A DNA stretch of 64,000 nt from Gonapodya prolifera JEL478. Taxonomy: Eukaryota > Monoblepharomycota > Monoblepharidomycetes > Monoblepharidales > Gonapodyaceae. Shown one piece after another: positions 52,900 through 64,000 of this stretch; position 1 is the first letter of the stretch, and the number at the start of each line of letters is the position of its first letter. The notes below the pieces were generated by a model. It saw only the letters and a program-made list of their open reading frames with translations. It had not been told where the DNA came from and did not search any database. Where the stretch lies: the NCBI GenBank assembly GCA_001574975.1, contig KQ965754.1, positions 308,556-372,555 of the forward strand. Reading direction: 5' to 3'. A program made the position numbers and the translations under genes.

Positions 52900-54812
52900 C
52901 TACTGTTCCCAAGGCGATTCTCGAGAGACCCATTCGAAAACTACCAACGCGACCGCGGAAACTGGCACAGTCCTAGCCATATTCGCCCATACACTTCTGA
53001 AAAAGTATTGAACCCCGTTCTTCTTCACCGCGGCTGTTGCTCGCTCGATCCACCATCCATGGTCGTTGGCTGATCTCCCGAAGCGACGTCGTTGGCGATG
53101 GCGAAGGGCTTCCGCGTCTGTGCGGATGTATGATTCGGAAATCGGGTCATATGCAGGTTGAGAAGCAAGGTCGGGGAAGGCGAAGGGGCGAAGTCGGTCC
53201 AGAGGGTGAATGACGAGTTGGAAGGCGGCGCCAGCGGTCTGAAAAGAAATTCGAAATTCGTTCGAGCAACTGTATGAAAACGGGAGTGCACTCACCGCGC
53301 CAGCAAGCACAAGGTCTGGAGCTCGCGGTAGAGGTTTCTCGGAAGTAAGATCGCCGTAAAGGAGAGCTCGCACCTTGGGCCAGAAATTCGGAATGACCTG
53401 CGATCCTAGCCTATCCGCAGCATTAGCAACCGCCTCCATGATCAGTGATACCGGTCTTGCGTTCTTGACCAGCTCAAAAGTACCAAAAAACACTAAAATC
53501 ACAACGTCAAAATGACAGTATGGCAAGCCACACATCCATGAAACTCTTACTGCTGAAGCCAAGACCGTCTTTCACTGCAACAAAAGATGTTCCACGCCAC
53601 TTGAAAAACGCATTTAATTTTGATAAAGTACACTAACTTTCGTCACATCGACCACTCACCAACCAACCCCACCCCTTTCCGACATCCATCAACGACTTTC
53701 TTCCCATAACTACATCTTTTACATGCCCCACGACACTCTTTGTCTTTCTCTCTTTTACCAACGTCTCCGGATCCAACCATCTGTGCACGTTCTCCAACGG
53801 AGCTGTGGCGAAACTCTGAATAGCGCCAGCAAATAGTCCACCAAGGTATGGAATGGCGGCTGGGCGAATGGGAGGGGAGTTAGTCGAGAGGTACGAATGG
53901 GATGGAAACAAGTGGCTGCCGTGGAGCGTTATCTCTCCGGGGGTGACAATTGGTTCGCTAGGGTGAGGAGCATCCTGAAGTATGGTAGGCTCGAGGATCG
54001 AAGTTTGTGCTTGTTGAGCCGAAGCGAGGTTGACTTTGCGGAGGGTGTGTACGGCAAGGTCATAGGAGTTGAAGAGGACGATTCCAGCGAGGGCGTTGGC
54101 GACGAGGAGGGGAAGAACGTGGTTTGGAACGATGGTCCACTGGAAGGAGGGAACAGGACGCATTTTTAGGTCGGTGCACCCGCTGTTGACCTGGTGACCT
54201 GGTGACCATGAGTTGTGAAGAAAAAGAGACTCACCCCCTCAGCTTTCACGACAGCTTTCAAGACACCCAGTTGGGACTTCTGCGCTGCCGCATTGGCCGC
54301 CGCGACTTGCTCCGCAGCTGCGCCTTGGAGCACCATCCATCTATTTGTACACAGCCTTATTCGTGGATACGGAGGAACGACGGTAAAAGTACCACTCACG
54401 GATTGACTTTGTAGGGCCGGAAGAGCTTGATGGGATATCTGAACCACCACTGAACGTTGATACAGGCAGGGTTCAGTATTCGCCCTCGGGGTCGGAATTG
54501 ACGGCATCTCATCGTTACTCACTTTCAGAGTGCCTTTGGTGAGAAACATGCTACCTTTCACCATTCCGGCCGACTTGGCTGCAACGGTCTGCGTGATATT
54601 GCCGTCGTCGAAAAGTTGAGCACGTGGGTTCAAAAAATGGGACAAGGTGCCGTCAAGCCCACCTTGGCGACACCCGCAGTGACGATTCCAACATAATTTC
54701 TCCCCTGTTGCGGATCTCCGCCATCGTTCGGTTCCTGCCCTTCGATCGGCAGGTGCTCCGGCTGATGGGTGCCATCACCAGTTTGGAGAAGGTGCGGGAC
54801 ACTCGTCGACAT
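52900..54812 (-). CDS. Mitochondrial carrier-type protein, divergent
   Basis: From the ATG at 54812, after a hydrophilic leader, NYVGIVTAGVAK joins over a 77-nt intron to TVAAKSAGMVKGSMFLTKGT. Further exons give YPIKLFRPYKVN, LPLLVANALAGIVLFNSYDL, PYLGGLFAGAIQSFATAPLE with NVHRWLDPE, VFFGTFELVKNARPVSLIME, TAGAAFQLVIHPLDRLRPF and YFFRSVWANMARTVPVSAVA with LVVFEWVSR-x5-stop. Helices followed by PxxxxxR words (APLENVHRW, HPLDRLRPF) and the final R-x3-V-P-x3-V pattern are those of the SLC25 carrier family. The three signature motifs deviate from the strict P-x-D/E-x-x-K/R form, so this may be an atypical member of the outer or inner membrane. The transported compound cannot be told. Confidence 0.7.
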
Positions 54813-54945
54813 GCGGAATCACAGAATCAACCCTTGCCTCTTGAGTGGCGGTCCTATCGAAAATCCAACATCGGAGTTGCCGATGGTCCCCGAGACTTTG
54901 CGTGACGTGGAACAATTGATTACTGCCACATTCTTTGTGTACGGA

Positions 54946-56993
54946 CTACAACTCTTCCTTCCCTTTCACCTCCCCAACCTTAACTTGCGCTTCTTGATCC
55001 ACCACAGCTCCCTCGCCGGCCTCGCGAAGTTCGTCCAGCCCGACTGGTTCGCACCCAATGGGTGACCCCAATTGCATGTGGTACTCGCACTTGGCCGGCT
55101 CGGAGACCGAGAGGATCGCGTTCTCCTTGTGGCACATAATGGATACCTAAAACGTTTGTCACCATCATTGACCTATCTTTGACCCCCCTTGATGAACCCG
55201 GCCTGCAACCCACCTTCACACTTCTGGCTGGCCCATTCCAACAGGTCTCCCCACCCGTGAACTCCATCCCGGCGTACGCTCCACCAGATTCACCTTGCCC
55301 CGCTGCGACCCAAGAGCCCCAGTGCCCAAGTGTAACAGTCCCGCCAGAGTTCTTGGAGCGCTGGGTCGTCTTATCAAAGGCACACAGCGTGTAGACATAC
55401 CTGCGGTGAGTGAGCAAATGGAAGGATGACGTTGGAAAAGTGTCGTCTCTTATACGAGACGGAACTCACTCTCCATGGTCTCCGTCAATGCACCCATCCT
55501 CCACCACAGCAGCCCACTCCAATCCGTTTCCATAATCTCTCCCCAGGAATTTCTCCAACTCGGCAATTTTATTCCTGGTGTCATTCAATTCATTGTCCTT
55601 GGCCCTCCACGCGGCCACCTCGGGAAGCTCTCCCTGACTTTCCTGATGTGGCGGCGGAGGAGGGGGCGAAGGAAGAGACGAGAGGACGGAAAGGGCGGCG
55701 GCGGGGTCGTAAGGGGGAAGGTTGTCGTCCTGGTCATCGTCGTCGAATGTTTGTGGCGGTGAGAGCGGGATAGGCGCTTGGGGATCAGGAGTTGCTTCCG
55801 CTGTGGAAGCGGGTTCAGCAGCAGAAGCGGAGGCTTGAGAGGCGGACGCTACGGCTTCGGCAGCTTTCTTTGTCTCTGAATTCGTGATCGAACGGGTTGT
55901 AAGTTGTTTGATCACACCAAACCCCGTGCATTGTTGAATCCGTTCACCTTCAAGCTTCGCGAGTTGTCTCTCCAATGCAGGTATGTGGCTTTTCAGCAGC
56001 TTGAGCTCCCTTTCCTTCACCTTCTTCAGTTCTTTCCCCTTTGAAGTCAACTCCGCCCTTGTTTTGGCACCCTGTTTGTAAAAAATTGGACAAGATTACT
56101 TCCACTTCCTCCACAACCCGTAAAAGTCAACCTCTGAAACGTAGCACTGACCTCAATTCGTGATCCGAGTGTCTTCAAACGATCTGCTCGAGCGACTTTA
56201 GCAAGCTCTTCGCACCGATTGGGGCATGCTCCGGGATTGGACCATTCGTCGGAGCCATCACAGCATTCCGGTTCTGTTGGCGAAGGTGTGAGTAGAAACG
56301 AGTGATGTGTCAAACGACACGAGCAGCATCATTGTAGACTCACCACACACTCCATCGTTGACCCGGTTGGATTTGATGAATGTGGGAACATGCCCGGGGT
56401 TGCGACAGTAGAACTGAGAGTTTGGGCACGCAGATGTTCCTGGTTGAACAATTCTCTTGTCCAACGCAATTTCGAGGACGTGCCGGAGCGAAATCTCAGC
56501 CCACCAGGTTCGTCACTCCCATCGTCGCAATCACAATAGTCGTCGTTGAGTGCGCTGAGAGGAATCCGTTGCTTTCCACTGAGGCATACGAAGGTCATTT
56601 GCGTTCCGTTCTTCGGGTCCGGTTGCGGTTTGTACAGGTCGTACTCTATCCCATTCCACCAAAATCACGTCAGGAGGAACAACGAAGAAGGTACTCGAGC
56701 TACTCACTCGAGGGAGGAATGCCTCTCAACTGGTGTTCGGCGAGGAGGGCAGTTGGAGCGTTCTTCCCAAGGAGGGTGTCAATCCCCCACGCGCCAGCGA
56801 TTGGAATCGCCTCCAGCGACAAAATTAAAAGGGTCGCCGCGATGACTAGGGAGAAAATGGCGGGGATTCGACCCGAAAATGCTGATGTTCTGTGAGATGG
56901 ACTGCGACGATGTGTGCGTTTGGACGGTGGAGAATAAAGAGACCCATATCCACGCTCTAATGTCGATGCATTTGCCGAGTGGGATGCCGACAT
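54946..56993 (-). CDS. GTB1: Glucosidase II beta subunit (PRKCSH/Gtb1-like)
   Basis: Regulatory and ER-retention partner of glucosidase II, which trims glucose from N-glycans. Two LDL-receptor-A-like Cys modules are present: [20 protein letters not shown] with [10 protein letters not shown], and VNDGVC followed by [21 protein letters not shown] coiled coil follows ([20 protein letters not shown]), then an acidic/Pro-rich linker and a C-terminal MRH lectin domain: [40 protein letters not shown] and [19 protein letters not shown]. The protein ends GKEEL, a plausible KDEL-type retrieval signal. Several short introns are present. The N-terminus is unusual: about 45 hydrophilic residues ([20 protein letters not shown]) precede the hydrophobic segment [20 protein letters not shown], suggesting a type II membrane anchor or a downstream start. 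Confidence 0.88.
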
Positions 56994-58828
56994 GGTGGAA
57001 CGTTGCTGAAATGAATCGATAAACAGGGAAATGTTCAGTTGCTTTGGTCGGCTCCCGACTCGACGAATTCACCCAGAAATACGGTGACTGGAAGAAGATG
57101 GACGCGCTGCCCAACGTGGTTTTGTCTCTGTGCTTCTGTACTTACCGCCAACCAGCTTCTATAGCGCACTTAGGGTCTCCCCCGGTGGAACTCCGTTGCT
57201 CGTTTTCTCAGAGACCCCGACGGAAAGATTCCAATCAGCGTTGACGTGTGATTCTCTCGATAGCCTTCAGAACAACTGGCCACCCTTCAGCCCTTCCAAA
57301 TATTCTCAGAGTTCAGGACGCCGCCAGGTGTTCAGGACCTTTGTGTTGGGAACGCCATTGTGGATATATTTGACCTGTTATTCTGGAATTATTCAATCGA
57401 AGAAGGAGGCTCGATGGAAAAGTCCATCACCTTGGTTGTTCAAGAGGGCCTTCCAACTTCGAACGCTCGCCCGGTCATCTATTCCATCTCCCTTGCCTCG
57501 GTGGTCGTGAAACCTCCGCGATACTTTCAGAACACCTTCAGAAAATCGCAGCAACTCACCCAACCACTTTTTGGTTCGAGCATCAGGTCTTGGAGGAGTG
57601 GAGGGCTGCGAACGGACCCAGTACCTTACCTAGCGTTGAAATTCTCCATCACACCGGTGTCGGCGCCCTGGCTGGAGTCGGCTACGCGGGCGTATTCGAA
57701 ATATTCCCCAACGCCAACTTTTTGTGCTTCGGCATACTCCACGGCAACTGAAGTATTACGCCTCAGCATTTTCTGGGCCAGCCAGCACTCGGGTGAAGGT
57801 TTTTTCTCACCGGATTGACAATTTCAATATCCCCGCAGTGCCAGCCGTCTCCAAGATACTCTTTTCCATGACCTCCGTGTTCCCAAACTTCACCGAACTG
57901 GGTACTCCTGCCATCGGACTGTCCACCGTATTCATACTCGTCGGGAGCCAAATACCCCTCCACGCACCAAGTCCTATTCCGCACAATTCCCTGAGAACTT
58001 TGCATCTGGTAGCTCACCTTTCAGGCCAGCTCGTTGACCTCGTTCTTAGATTTGGCGACATGCTCGCCACCTCATTTCCCAATTTGAAACGCTCCACATA
58101 ACGTTCGTGGCCAAACTGCCAGCTGACATGGGCCATGTGAATGCTCAGGCGCGTGCCTGGGCGCACGTTATTTCAGTGGCTGCACGCAAAGGCGCCTTCC
58201 TGGATTGAATGGGTCAGGTGTTCGACAACACCACCGGCTTCTTTGGCGGATATGGAACGCGCATGCCACAGCGAGGGGAAGACTTGCACAATAGTGACTA
58301 GGGAGGAAGATCCGTGGTTGGTGTTTGATTGGGAGCGAAGTTTAGTGTTGTACAAGTATTTGAAGCCGTCACAGCATCCAAAAGTAATTTGCCTTCGCGC
58401 TCTCTTCTGCATAAGGTGGGCTTTTTGTGGAACCCTTTCGTCGAAAAGGATCAGTTTTGCAAGAATTTTTTGCAGCAAAAAAAGTGCCTCCAACACTGCC
58501 ACGACGAAGTATGACTCAGAGAAGACGCAGGCGCCAGATATCGAACCGTTTCCTGATTGGATTCGCTAACGTTCTCGGAGATTCCTCGTGAGGCGTGAGG
58601 CTCGAGATTGTATGTACGGCAGCCGTGGCGTCAGGCACACGGGGTTTGGCGGTGGTCTTTGTCGCAGACAAATGTCTTCAGTGTGTAAGATATCAAAGTA
58701 GCTACATTGTATGAAAAATTCCCGAAATCGAGAGTCCGTCTTCTGGTTGCCTTTTTGTTAGTGTTGCCTGACAGGACCCCACCCAAGGGAAAGGGCTTTC
58801 CACCCGTTGCCCCACACCAAACACCGCA
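56994..58828. other. Unresolved region with competing frames on both strands
   Basis: Protein-like stretches occur on both strands without one coherent model. Plus strand: LGGRETSAILSEHLQKIAAT with FWFEHQVLEEWRAANG and GVGALAGVGYAGVFEIFPNA (57490-57750). In another frame, VAKLPADMGHVNAQARAWAH with VISVAARKGAFLD, a stop, then MGQVFDNTTGFFGGYGTRMP (58100-58310). Minus strand: NTSVAVEYAEAQKVGVGEYF (57620-57765) between plausible splice sites, and CVEGYLAPDEYEYGGQSDGR (57830-57990). The plus-strand pieces have the stronger C/G preference at third positions. I think a plus-strand gene has decayed here, but I do not recognise the family. The promoters of the GTB1-like and SH3 genes must also lie in this interval. 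Confidence 0.35.
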
Positions 58829-61362
58829 ATGGACCCGGAGGATGTGGTCAACTCCCGGCTGATAGAAGCCGTCGAAGCGGGCAGCCTCGATCGCGTGCGG
58901 AGGGCGCTTCGGGATGGCGCGGATGCAGGCTTTCGGAAGAGGGTCACGCTAGAAGTCCGGGTCCGCGGGGAAACAGCGATGCGCAGCGAGACCACCACGG
59001 CAGAGTCCGCGCTTGCCCTCGCGATACGATGTGGACGAGAGCAGATTGTCAAGGAGCTGTTGGACGCAGGTGAGTGGTGGAGGCAGTGCGAGGGTTTAAT
59101 TATTATGTCGTTTTTACTCGTCCCAATTCGCAGGCTGCGATCCAAACGAACCGATAATTTTCAAGCCTGCAGAGTACCATCCCAATGGCTGGTCCCGGAG
59201 TTGCTGGGACAACGACCGCTGGGGTGCCGAGCTGGTCTTTCCCTTCGCCCTCGACTACGCCTGTTTCGGAGCGAGCCTTCCGGGGAGTCCCAAAGGAGCA
59301 CACGTGTACATAGTCAGTCCGACAAATTTTGAGGACGTCTCGGTGATGGCGCCAGCGGACTGGAAACCCAACCGGGGTGTCATTGCAGCCCTTTTGGACC
59401 ATAACGGGAAACTCTCAACGAGCGCTCTGGCGCTTATGGTTGCATCTAGCGACAACAGAACAGAGCTCAGTAACTCGGTCGGAAACCTCCTAGGCTCGAC
59501 CTTGATTCGCAGGGCCAATGTGCCCACGCAAACGACTCGTTCGAGCAGTAGACAATCCACCGTTGCATCCCGTGCCACCAGCAGACAGTCGTCACACCCC
59601 GCGCCTCTCTCCCCGTATCTGGCAAGCCCAGACACCCGAACCCGCCTCGATTTCGCATTGTTCAGCAATCCTGCAATCAACCCCGACGTTGTCACTGCAG
59701 ACCTCCGCCGCCAACTGCGTGAAATGACGAACCGCAACGCAAGTCTGGAGCAAGTCAACCACGACCTCTCGGAACAGGTGCACGACCTTACCCGCGAGCT
59801 GGACAGCGCGCCTCCTCGGTCCATCGTACGTTCGGCCAGCAGGGCGTCCACGTCGTTCAACCCTCGCTCCCACTCTCGACAGTACGGCCACACGGCAAGT
59901 TCGTCGGGGGACAGCTACGAAATGATGCAGTCCGCCGGGGAACTCGCGGACCTTCGCCGGCAGAACCGCGACCTTTCTGTCAAAGTCGCCACCCTCGAGG
60001 AACACACTATTGGTTTGGAGCAGCAACTCATCGAGGAGAGGTCCAGCACCCTCAGCAGGTCACGATCACTATCGCGTCAATCAAATCGGGCACCGTCGTC
60101 GTATTCAACACGTGTCGCAAGCACCAAAATGTCGTCTGGCCCGGTCTCGGCGACCACGATGGACGTGTCGTCGTTATCACATATGATTCCGCTCTACTCA
60201 GATCCCCCGGAGCTTCGCCGTGCCAACGAGATGCTCCAGCAAAGGGTGCAATCGTTGGAACAGCTGAATGCTGCATTGCAGGGACAGTTGAGGGATGAAA
60301 AGACGTTGAGCGATGTTATAGCACAGGCGTCGGAAGAAGCGCTCAAGGCGGAGAAAGAAAAAGCCAGGGCTGCTCGGAAGGAGATTGATGAATTGCGGAA
60401 GAAGGTGATCTTTTCCTTTCAACGCTGTTCCCCACATGAACCTTACTTGACACACCTTGGACAGCTTGAAGAGCAGTCTCTCGAGCTGAAATCGCTTCGT
60501 CGCAAAGCCGACATCCTTGCAGCCCAGTGCGCTCGCATGCAAGAGGAACGTGTCGGCCGACCATCACAACGACAAAACTCCCGATCCCGCCACGCACTCG
60601 GAGACTCCTCCGGCTCTGGTGATGGTTCTGGCACCGCCATGTCGTCATCTAGCAGAAGACGCCCGAGCGCGCCTCCCGGTGGCTCGTCCAATTCGCCAAT
60701 GCCCCTGTCAAGCAAGTCCTCGGCGGGGTCCAGTTCCTTTGCGGCCTTCTTCCAAAGGCAGTTGTACGTGCACCACGCTTACACGCCCACATCGGCGGAT
60801 GAGTTGGTTCTCCGCATTGGAGAAAAGGTGGCGTGCGAGCAAGAGTTCCCTGACGGATGGGCATTGGTGAGCCCCTCTTTCTTCGTAACTTTTGTGACAA
60901 ATTGTTCACTAGTATCTTGGTGCCTCGTAGGGCCAAAATGTGGCGTCAGGCCAGCGAGGGTTTTTCCCCCTTGCTTGCACTTCGTCGCAACCTCCCATCG
61001 CGGGCCAACCGAACATAGTTGCTTCTGGCGTCCCTCTGACTCCAGTGGCTAATGTAGGAGGACCGTCTGGTCTGGGAAATGCCCCAGCAATCGCAAAACG
61101 GACGGATTCAATTCAACTGTTACCGAAACCCCAGGTGAATGTGTCTAAGAAGCGAGAAGTTATTCCAGGCGACTACTCAAGGAGCGCCAGAAAGAGTATG
61201 GATACGTCGAGATCCGGCTATGTTCCAGCTGCAGCCGAGCTTCGCTCTGTTGCCCGGGCGCCGGCGGCATGGGCGAATGAAGGTGACACCCGGCCGGATT
61301 CCCGAGGCTCTACGAGTGGATGGAGAGACGTTAAAGGACCACCCACAAGGATATTGAAGTGA
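58829..61362 (+). CDS. Ankyrin / coiled-coil / SH3 protein
   Basis: The ATG at 58829 starts MDPEDVVNSRLIEAVEAGSL. Ankyrin-like units follow (ALALAIRCGREQIVKELLDA, then G/CDPNEPIIFKPAEYHP across the first intron), and an aromatic-rich block, WSRSCWDNDRWGAELVFPFA. The central part is Ser/Arg-rich with heptad segments (LRRQLREMTNRNASLEQVNH, ADLRRQNRDLSVKVATLEEH, LEQLNAALQGQLRDEKTLSD), so probably a dimeric coiled coil. Near the C-terminus is an SH3 domain, YVHHAYTPTSADELVLRIGE with EFPDGWAL/GQNVASGQRGFFPL, split by a 64-nt phase-0 intron (60867-60930). SH3 domains bind Pro-rich ligands, so a scaffold role, possibly at cortical actin or septation sites, is inferred. Introns also near 59070-59132 and 60404-60462. 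Stop at 61360-61362. Confidence 0.8.
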
Positions 61363-61608
61363 GACTTCTGGACGATTAATCGATTGGAACCCATTGGAGG
61401 AGTACCCCCATCATATGTAAATTATATGTACCCCGTTTCACAGATGTAATGTTATTTTCGTGACTTTTACTACGAATATATATGTCAATGTCCAGTACCT
61501 ATTCATTCCCCGCTCTTCCTAAAATGATTCCAAATGGATCGAGAAACAACTCCAAGTACACAGATAATAGACGGAAAAGACAAGTAAGTCCCACACATCA
61601 TCGCGCGG

Positions 61609-64000
61609 TCAGTGAGCTACACCATTCGCAACAATCTCTCCAAGCGACGAGGAACGAGTGGGTACCTTTCCAGTAGGGTGTGGCGCGTGGGATCCTAGAG
61701 GTTGGTCTGGCGATAGGCACGATGACGGGAAGAATCCTGATTGTACACCAGATTTGTTCAATCCCTGAAAGATGGATGGCTTAAGCAAGAATGCGATGAA
61801 GAAAGAATTTGAGTTCCAAAAACGTACCGCAGACCACCCGTCCTCAAAAGCAAACATACGAAGAACGGCATCCCCGACTCGTAGAGGGATCTCATCGGGC
61901 CGCTGAGGTTGGAAGCTCTGCACGGCGTACAGAACTTGATTCACCACGTTCTTCTTATGGACACCACGAGTTCCAGTCCCATTTCGGTTATCTCCAGGAG
62001 CACCGGCGATACCTCTTGAAGACGCCGCGAGAGCTTTTTGTGTCAAAGCTGTTATTTGCCGGTCCCTTTCCTTCAGTTCCTGCTGGAAGAACGCGATCCG
62101 CACGCCCTTTTCAAAACCTTCGTCGTCCAGCTGAGCGATCCGGCTTCTCAGGTGGCCGACGTCCCTGTCCGTGGTAGAAATACGAGCCTCCTTCTCAGTG
62201 AGCTGGTGCTCAAAGAATTCTACCGTGGATGTGAGCTCCGAAATTCGAGTTTCGAATTCGTAGCGCTGGCCTTGCACAGCACGTTGAAGTTCATTGATGA
62301 CCTGATATTTTGGGGTTAAGTATCATGACCATGAGTAAGGATAGCCACCATTAAACTTCAATGAACACATACCTTTTGGTGCTCCGACTCCCTCTGCTGA
62401 AGCGCCGCGGTTCTGCCATCCACCTTCTTCTGTAACTCTGCAATCTTCCTCTGCTGCTCCTCTTGGTTCTTCTTGTGGGCCTCCAACTGGGCTTGCAAGA
62501 TCGGCTTGAGCCGTGCCGCCTCCTGCTGCAACTCAGCCTCCCGCCTCTTGAACGCCTGTTGCTGCTTAACGGCATCTTCGCGGATCCGCTCCTTCTCCCA
62601 CTCGTGCTCCGCGTTCATCTTCTCGTACGCCATGTTGAGCTGCCGCGACGTGGCGCGCATGTCCTCCATTTCGGACTGCTGGCGTTCGGCGATCTTGGCA
62701 CGTTCACCTTGGCTCTGCTGGTCGAATCCGTACAGTAGTTCGTCGACCTGCCGCGCGTGTTCAGATTCCCGTACCTTCGCACCATCCCGCAAGCTGTCCA
62801 CCTCGCGCCTCAGGTTCGCCACCTCCAGTTCATGTCGCCGCTCTCGAACGTCGGCTTCGGCACGTTCGCGTTTCAGAACGTCCCTCACGAGCGAAAGCTG
62901 CTGCCGGAGATCTTCAACCTCCGAGGAAGGTGGAGTGGACGTGGCGCCTCGACTGGGGGACGGCGCTGGGGACAACGCAGACATCCAATCGTTCTCCGAC
63001 GGAAGCCGCGCTTCACCGACTGGAATCGCCCTCGATGTGGACGGCGGCTCGGTCCTCTGAACATCATTAATCTGGGGTACATGATCCTGGCCACTCTCAT
63101 CAATTGACGTCGTCAACAGCGACGCCCTCCCCTCTTCCGCCTCAATCACCGCCCTGGTGAACGCCTCAGGGGGCGCCGAGGGGGACGGAGGCAGGCCCTG
63201 GTCATCGTCCACCTTGAAATCCACTCCGCCCGTCTCGTCGAACGAAATCAAGTCCGGCGTGAGCGCCCTGGAAGCACGTGCTAGCGTTGGGGCAGCAAGG
63301 GACTCGCCGAGACCCGGGTGCAAGTCAGTCTCCTCGACAGGTTCCTCGGCCAGGTCTGGACTCTCGGTGCGAGCATACTCGACGGAAGACGTTCCCCCCA
63401 CCGTAAGAGCGTCAGTGTGGTCATCAAAATCAGCCGTATGAGTTCGTAAAACATATGCCACCGCCGATTGCGCCGTGGACGCAGCCATGGCAAGCACTGC
63501 GGTGGCCGTCGCGCGAGATTGCACCTCCTCAGTACTTGGTAAAGGTCGCGCATCAACACCGTCCTCGACAACGGACGCTACATCCACCGCCGCAAGCGCC
63601 TCGTTCGATGAAGCAGGAATGGCGCGCTCGTACAAGTACATCCGGTCCGGGTCCTCAAACGGATCGCGGGAGACTTCCGTCCAAGGTGTCGCAAACTCTG
63701 CTGGCTGAACGGCCGGATGGGCGACAAGCGGTGTCCCCCGAACCTCCGATGGGACGGTGCCTTCCACCTCCACATTCTCCGCATCCATCCCAGGCACGTG
63801 CAAATCCACAACCTCCCCACTACCCTCCGACGTCTGCCCGACCGAGTACTCGACCATATCCGGTTCCGTGGCCGGCTCGCTCCCCGCCACAGCCCCTGCC
63901 TCGGACGGTGGCACTTCGTGGTCATCCCGACTGGCAAGATGGTGGTCCCTGGGGTCCAGCTCCGACCCCACTTTCCATCCTTCACCGTATACTTCTCTTT
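61609..64000 (-). CDS. Long coiled-coil protein with C-terminal SH3, runs off the window
   Basis: The minus-strand frame is open to the right edge (GEGWKVGSELDPRDHHLASR lies across 63971), so the start is beyond the window. An acidic disordered N-terminal region leads to about 250 residues of coiled coil (VEDLRQQLSLVRDVLKRERA, EKERIREDAVKQQQAFKRRE, LQKKVDGRTAALQQRESEHQ). It continues after an intron near 62300-62370 with TVEFFEHQLTEKEARISTTD. The SH3 domain is VLYAVQSFQPQRPDEIPLRV with FEDGWSA/GLNKSGVQSGFFPS, interrupted by a 63-nt phase-0 intron (61765-61827) at the same place as in the convergent neighbour. The tail ends EIVANGVAH-stop at 61609. Probable cytoplasmic scaffold. No catalytic domain seen. 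Confidence 0.8.

Noticed and set aside
1-64000. tRNA, rRNA or other structured RNA genes
   Set aside because: I looked for T-loop (GGTTCGAATCC-like) and rRNA-like segments by eye and found none that fold convincingly. A tRNAscan or Rfam run would be decisive.

Overview
The window looks like nuclear DNA of a fungus, most likely an early-diverging zoosporic (chytrid-like) lineage. Genes carry short GT-AG introns (roughly 45-155 nt) and lie close together on both strands. The recognisable core set is fungal: an Nfo/Apn1 AP endonuclease, glucosidase II beta, a LETM1-like mitochondrial protein, an N2227-type methyltransferase, a cytochrome b561 and a mitochondrial carrier. A vinculin homologue with both a head and a tail domain points away from Dikarya. 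The lineage is an inference, and no RNA gene or CRISPR array was seen.

Layout. 0.5-1.5 kb: TMEM170-like membrane protein with a 33-nt poly-C run in an intron. 1.5-9.2 kb: mobile block with two complete hAT DNA transposons (2671-5473 and 6144-8964), each bounded by an exact 8-bp target duplication. 9.5-12 kb: gene remains (ABCG transporter end, frame-broken ankyrin gene, MYND fragment). 12.6-15.6 kb: small RVSF-motif protein and LETM1-like gene. 16-21.5 kb: decayed ankyrin paralogue, then three tandem F-box-like/ankyrin genes. 21.5-25.5 kb: SDR oxidoreductase and a DUF2306-like membrane protein preceded by its own broken partial copy. 26.8-32.3 kb: cytochrome b561 with a long inserted loop, and a 928-residue disordered protein. 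32.3-34.9 kb: gene-free, holding a diverged tandem repeat with a period of about 860 bp. 34.9-42.3 kb: methyltransferase, two MYND-family genes, Apn1 and a damaged secreted double-psi-barrel gene. 42.5-47.2 kb: vinculin homologue and another MYND gene. 47.5-52.8 kb: broken secreted-protein gene and a very long disordered protein ending in a lipid-kinase-like domain. 52.9-57 kb: mitochondrial carrier and glucosidase II beta. 57-58.8 kb: unresolved. 58.8-64 kb: two convergent coiled-coil genes that both end in an SH3 domain cut by an intron at the same place.

How it fits together. There is no operon-like logic. Conserved housekeeping genes (organelle, ER, DNA repair, cytoskeleton) alternate with fast-evolving lineage families: four MYND genes, at least five ankyrin genes and two proteins sharing an RRVSF-type motif. 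Broken frames cluster in the accessory genes while the core genes read cleanly through predicted splice sites. This suggests true decay, although local assembly indels are not excluded.
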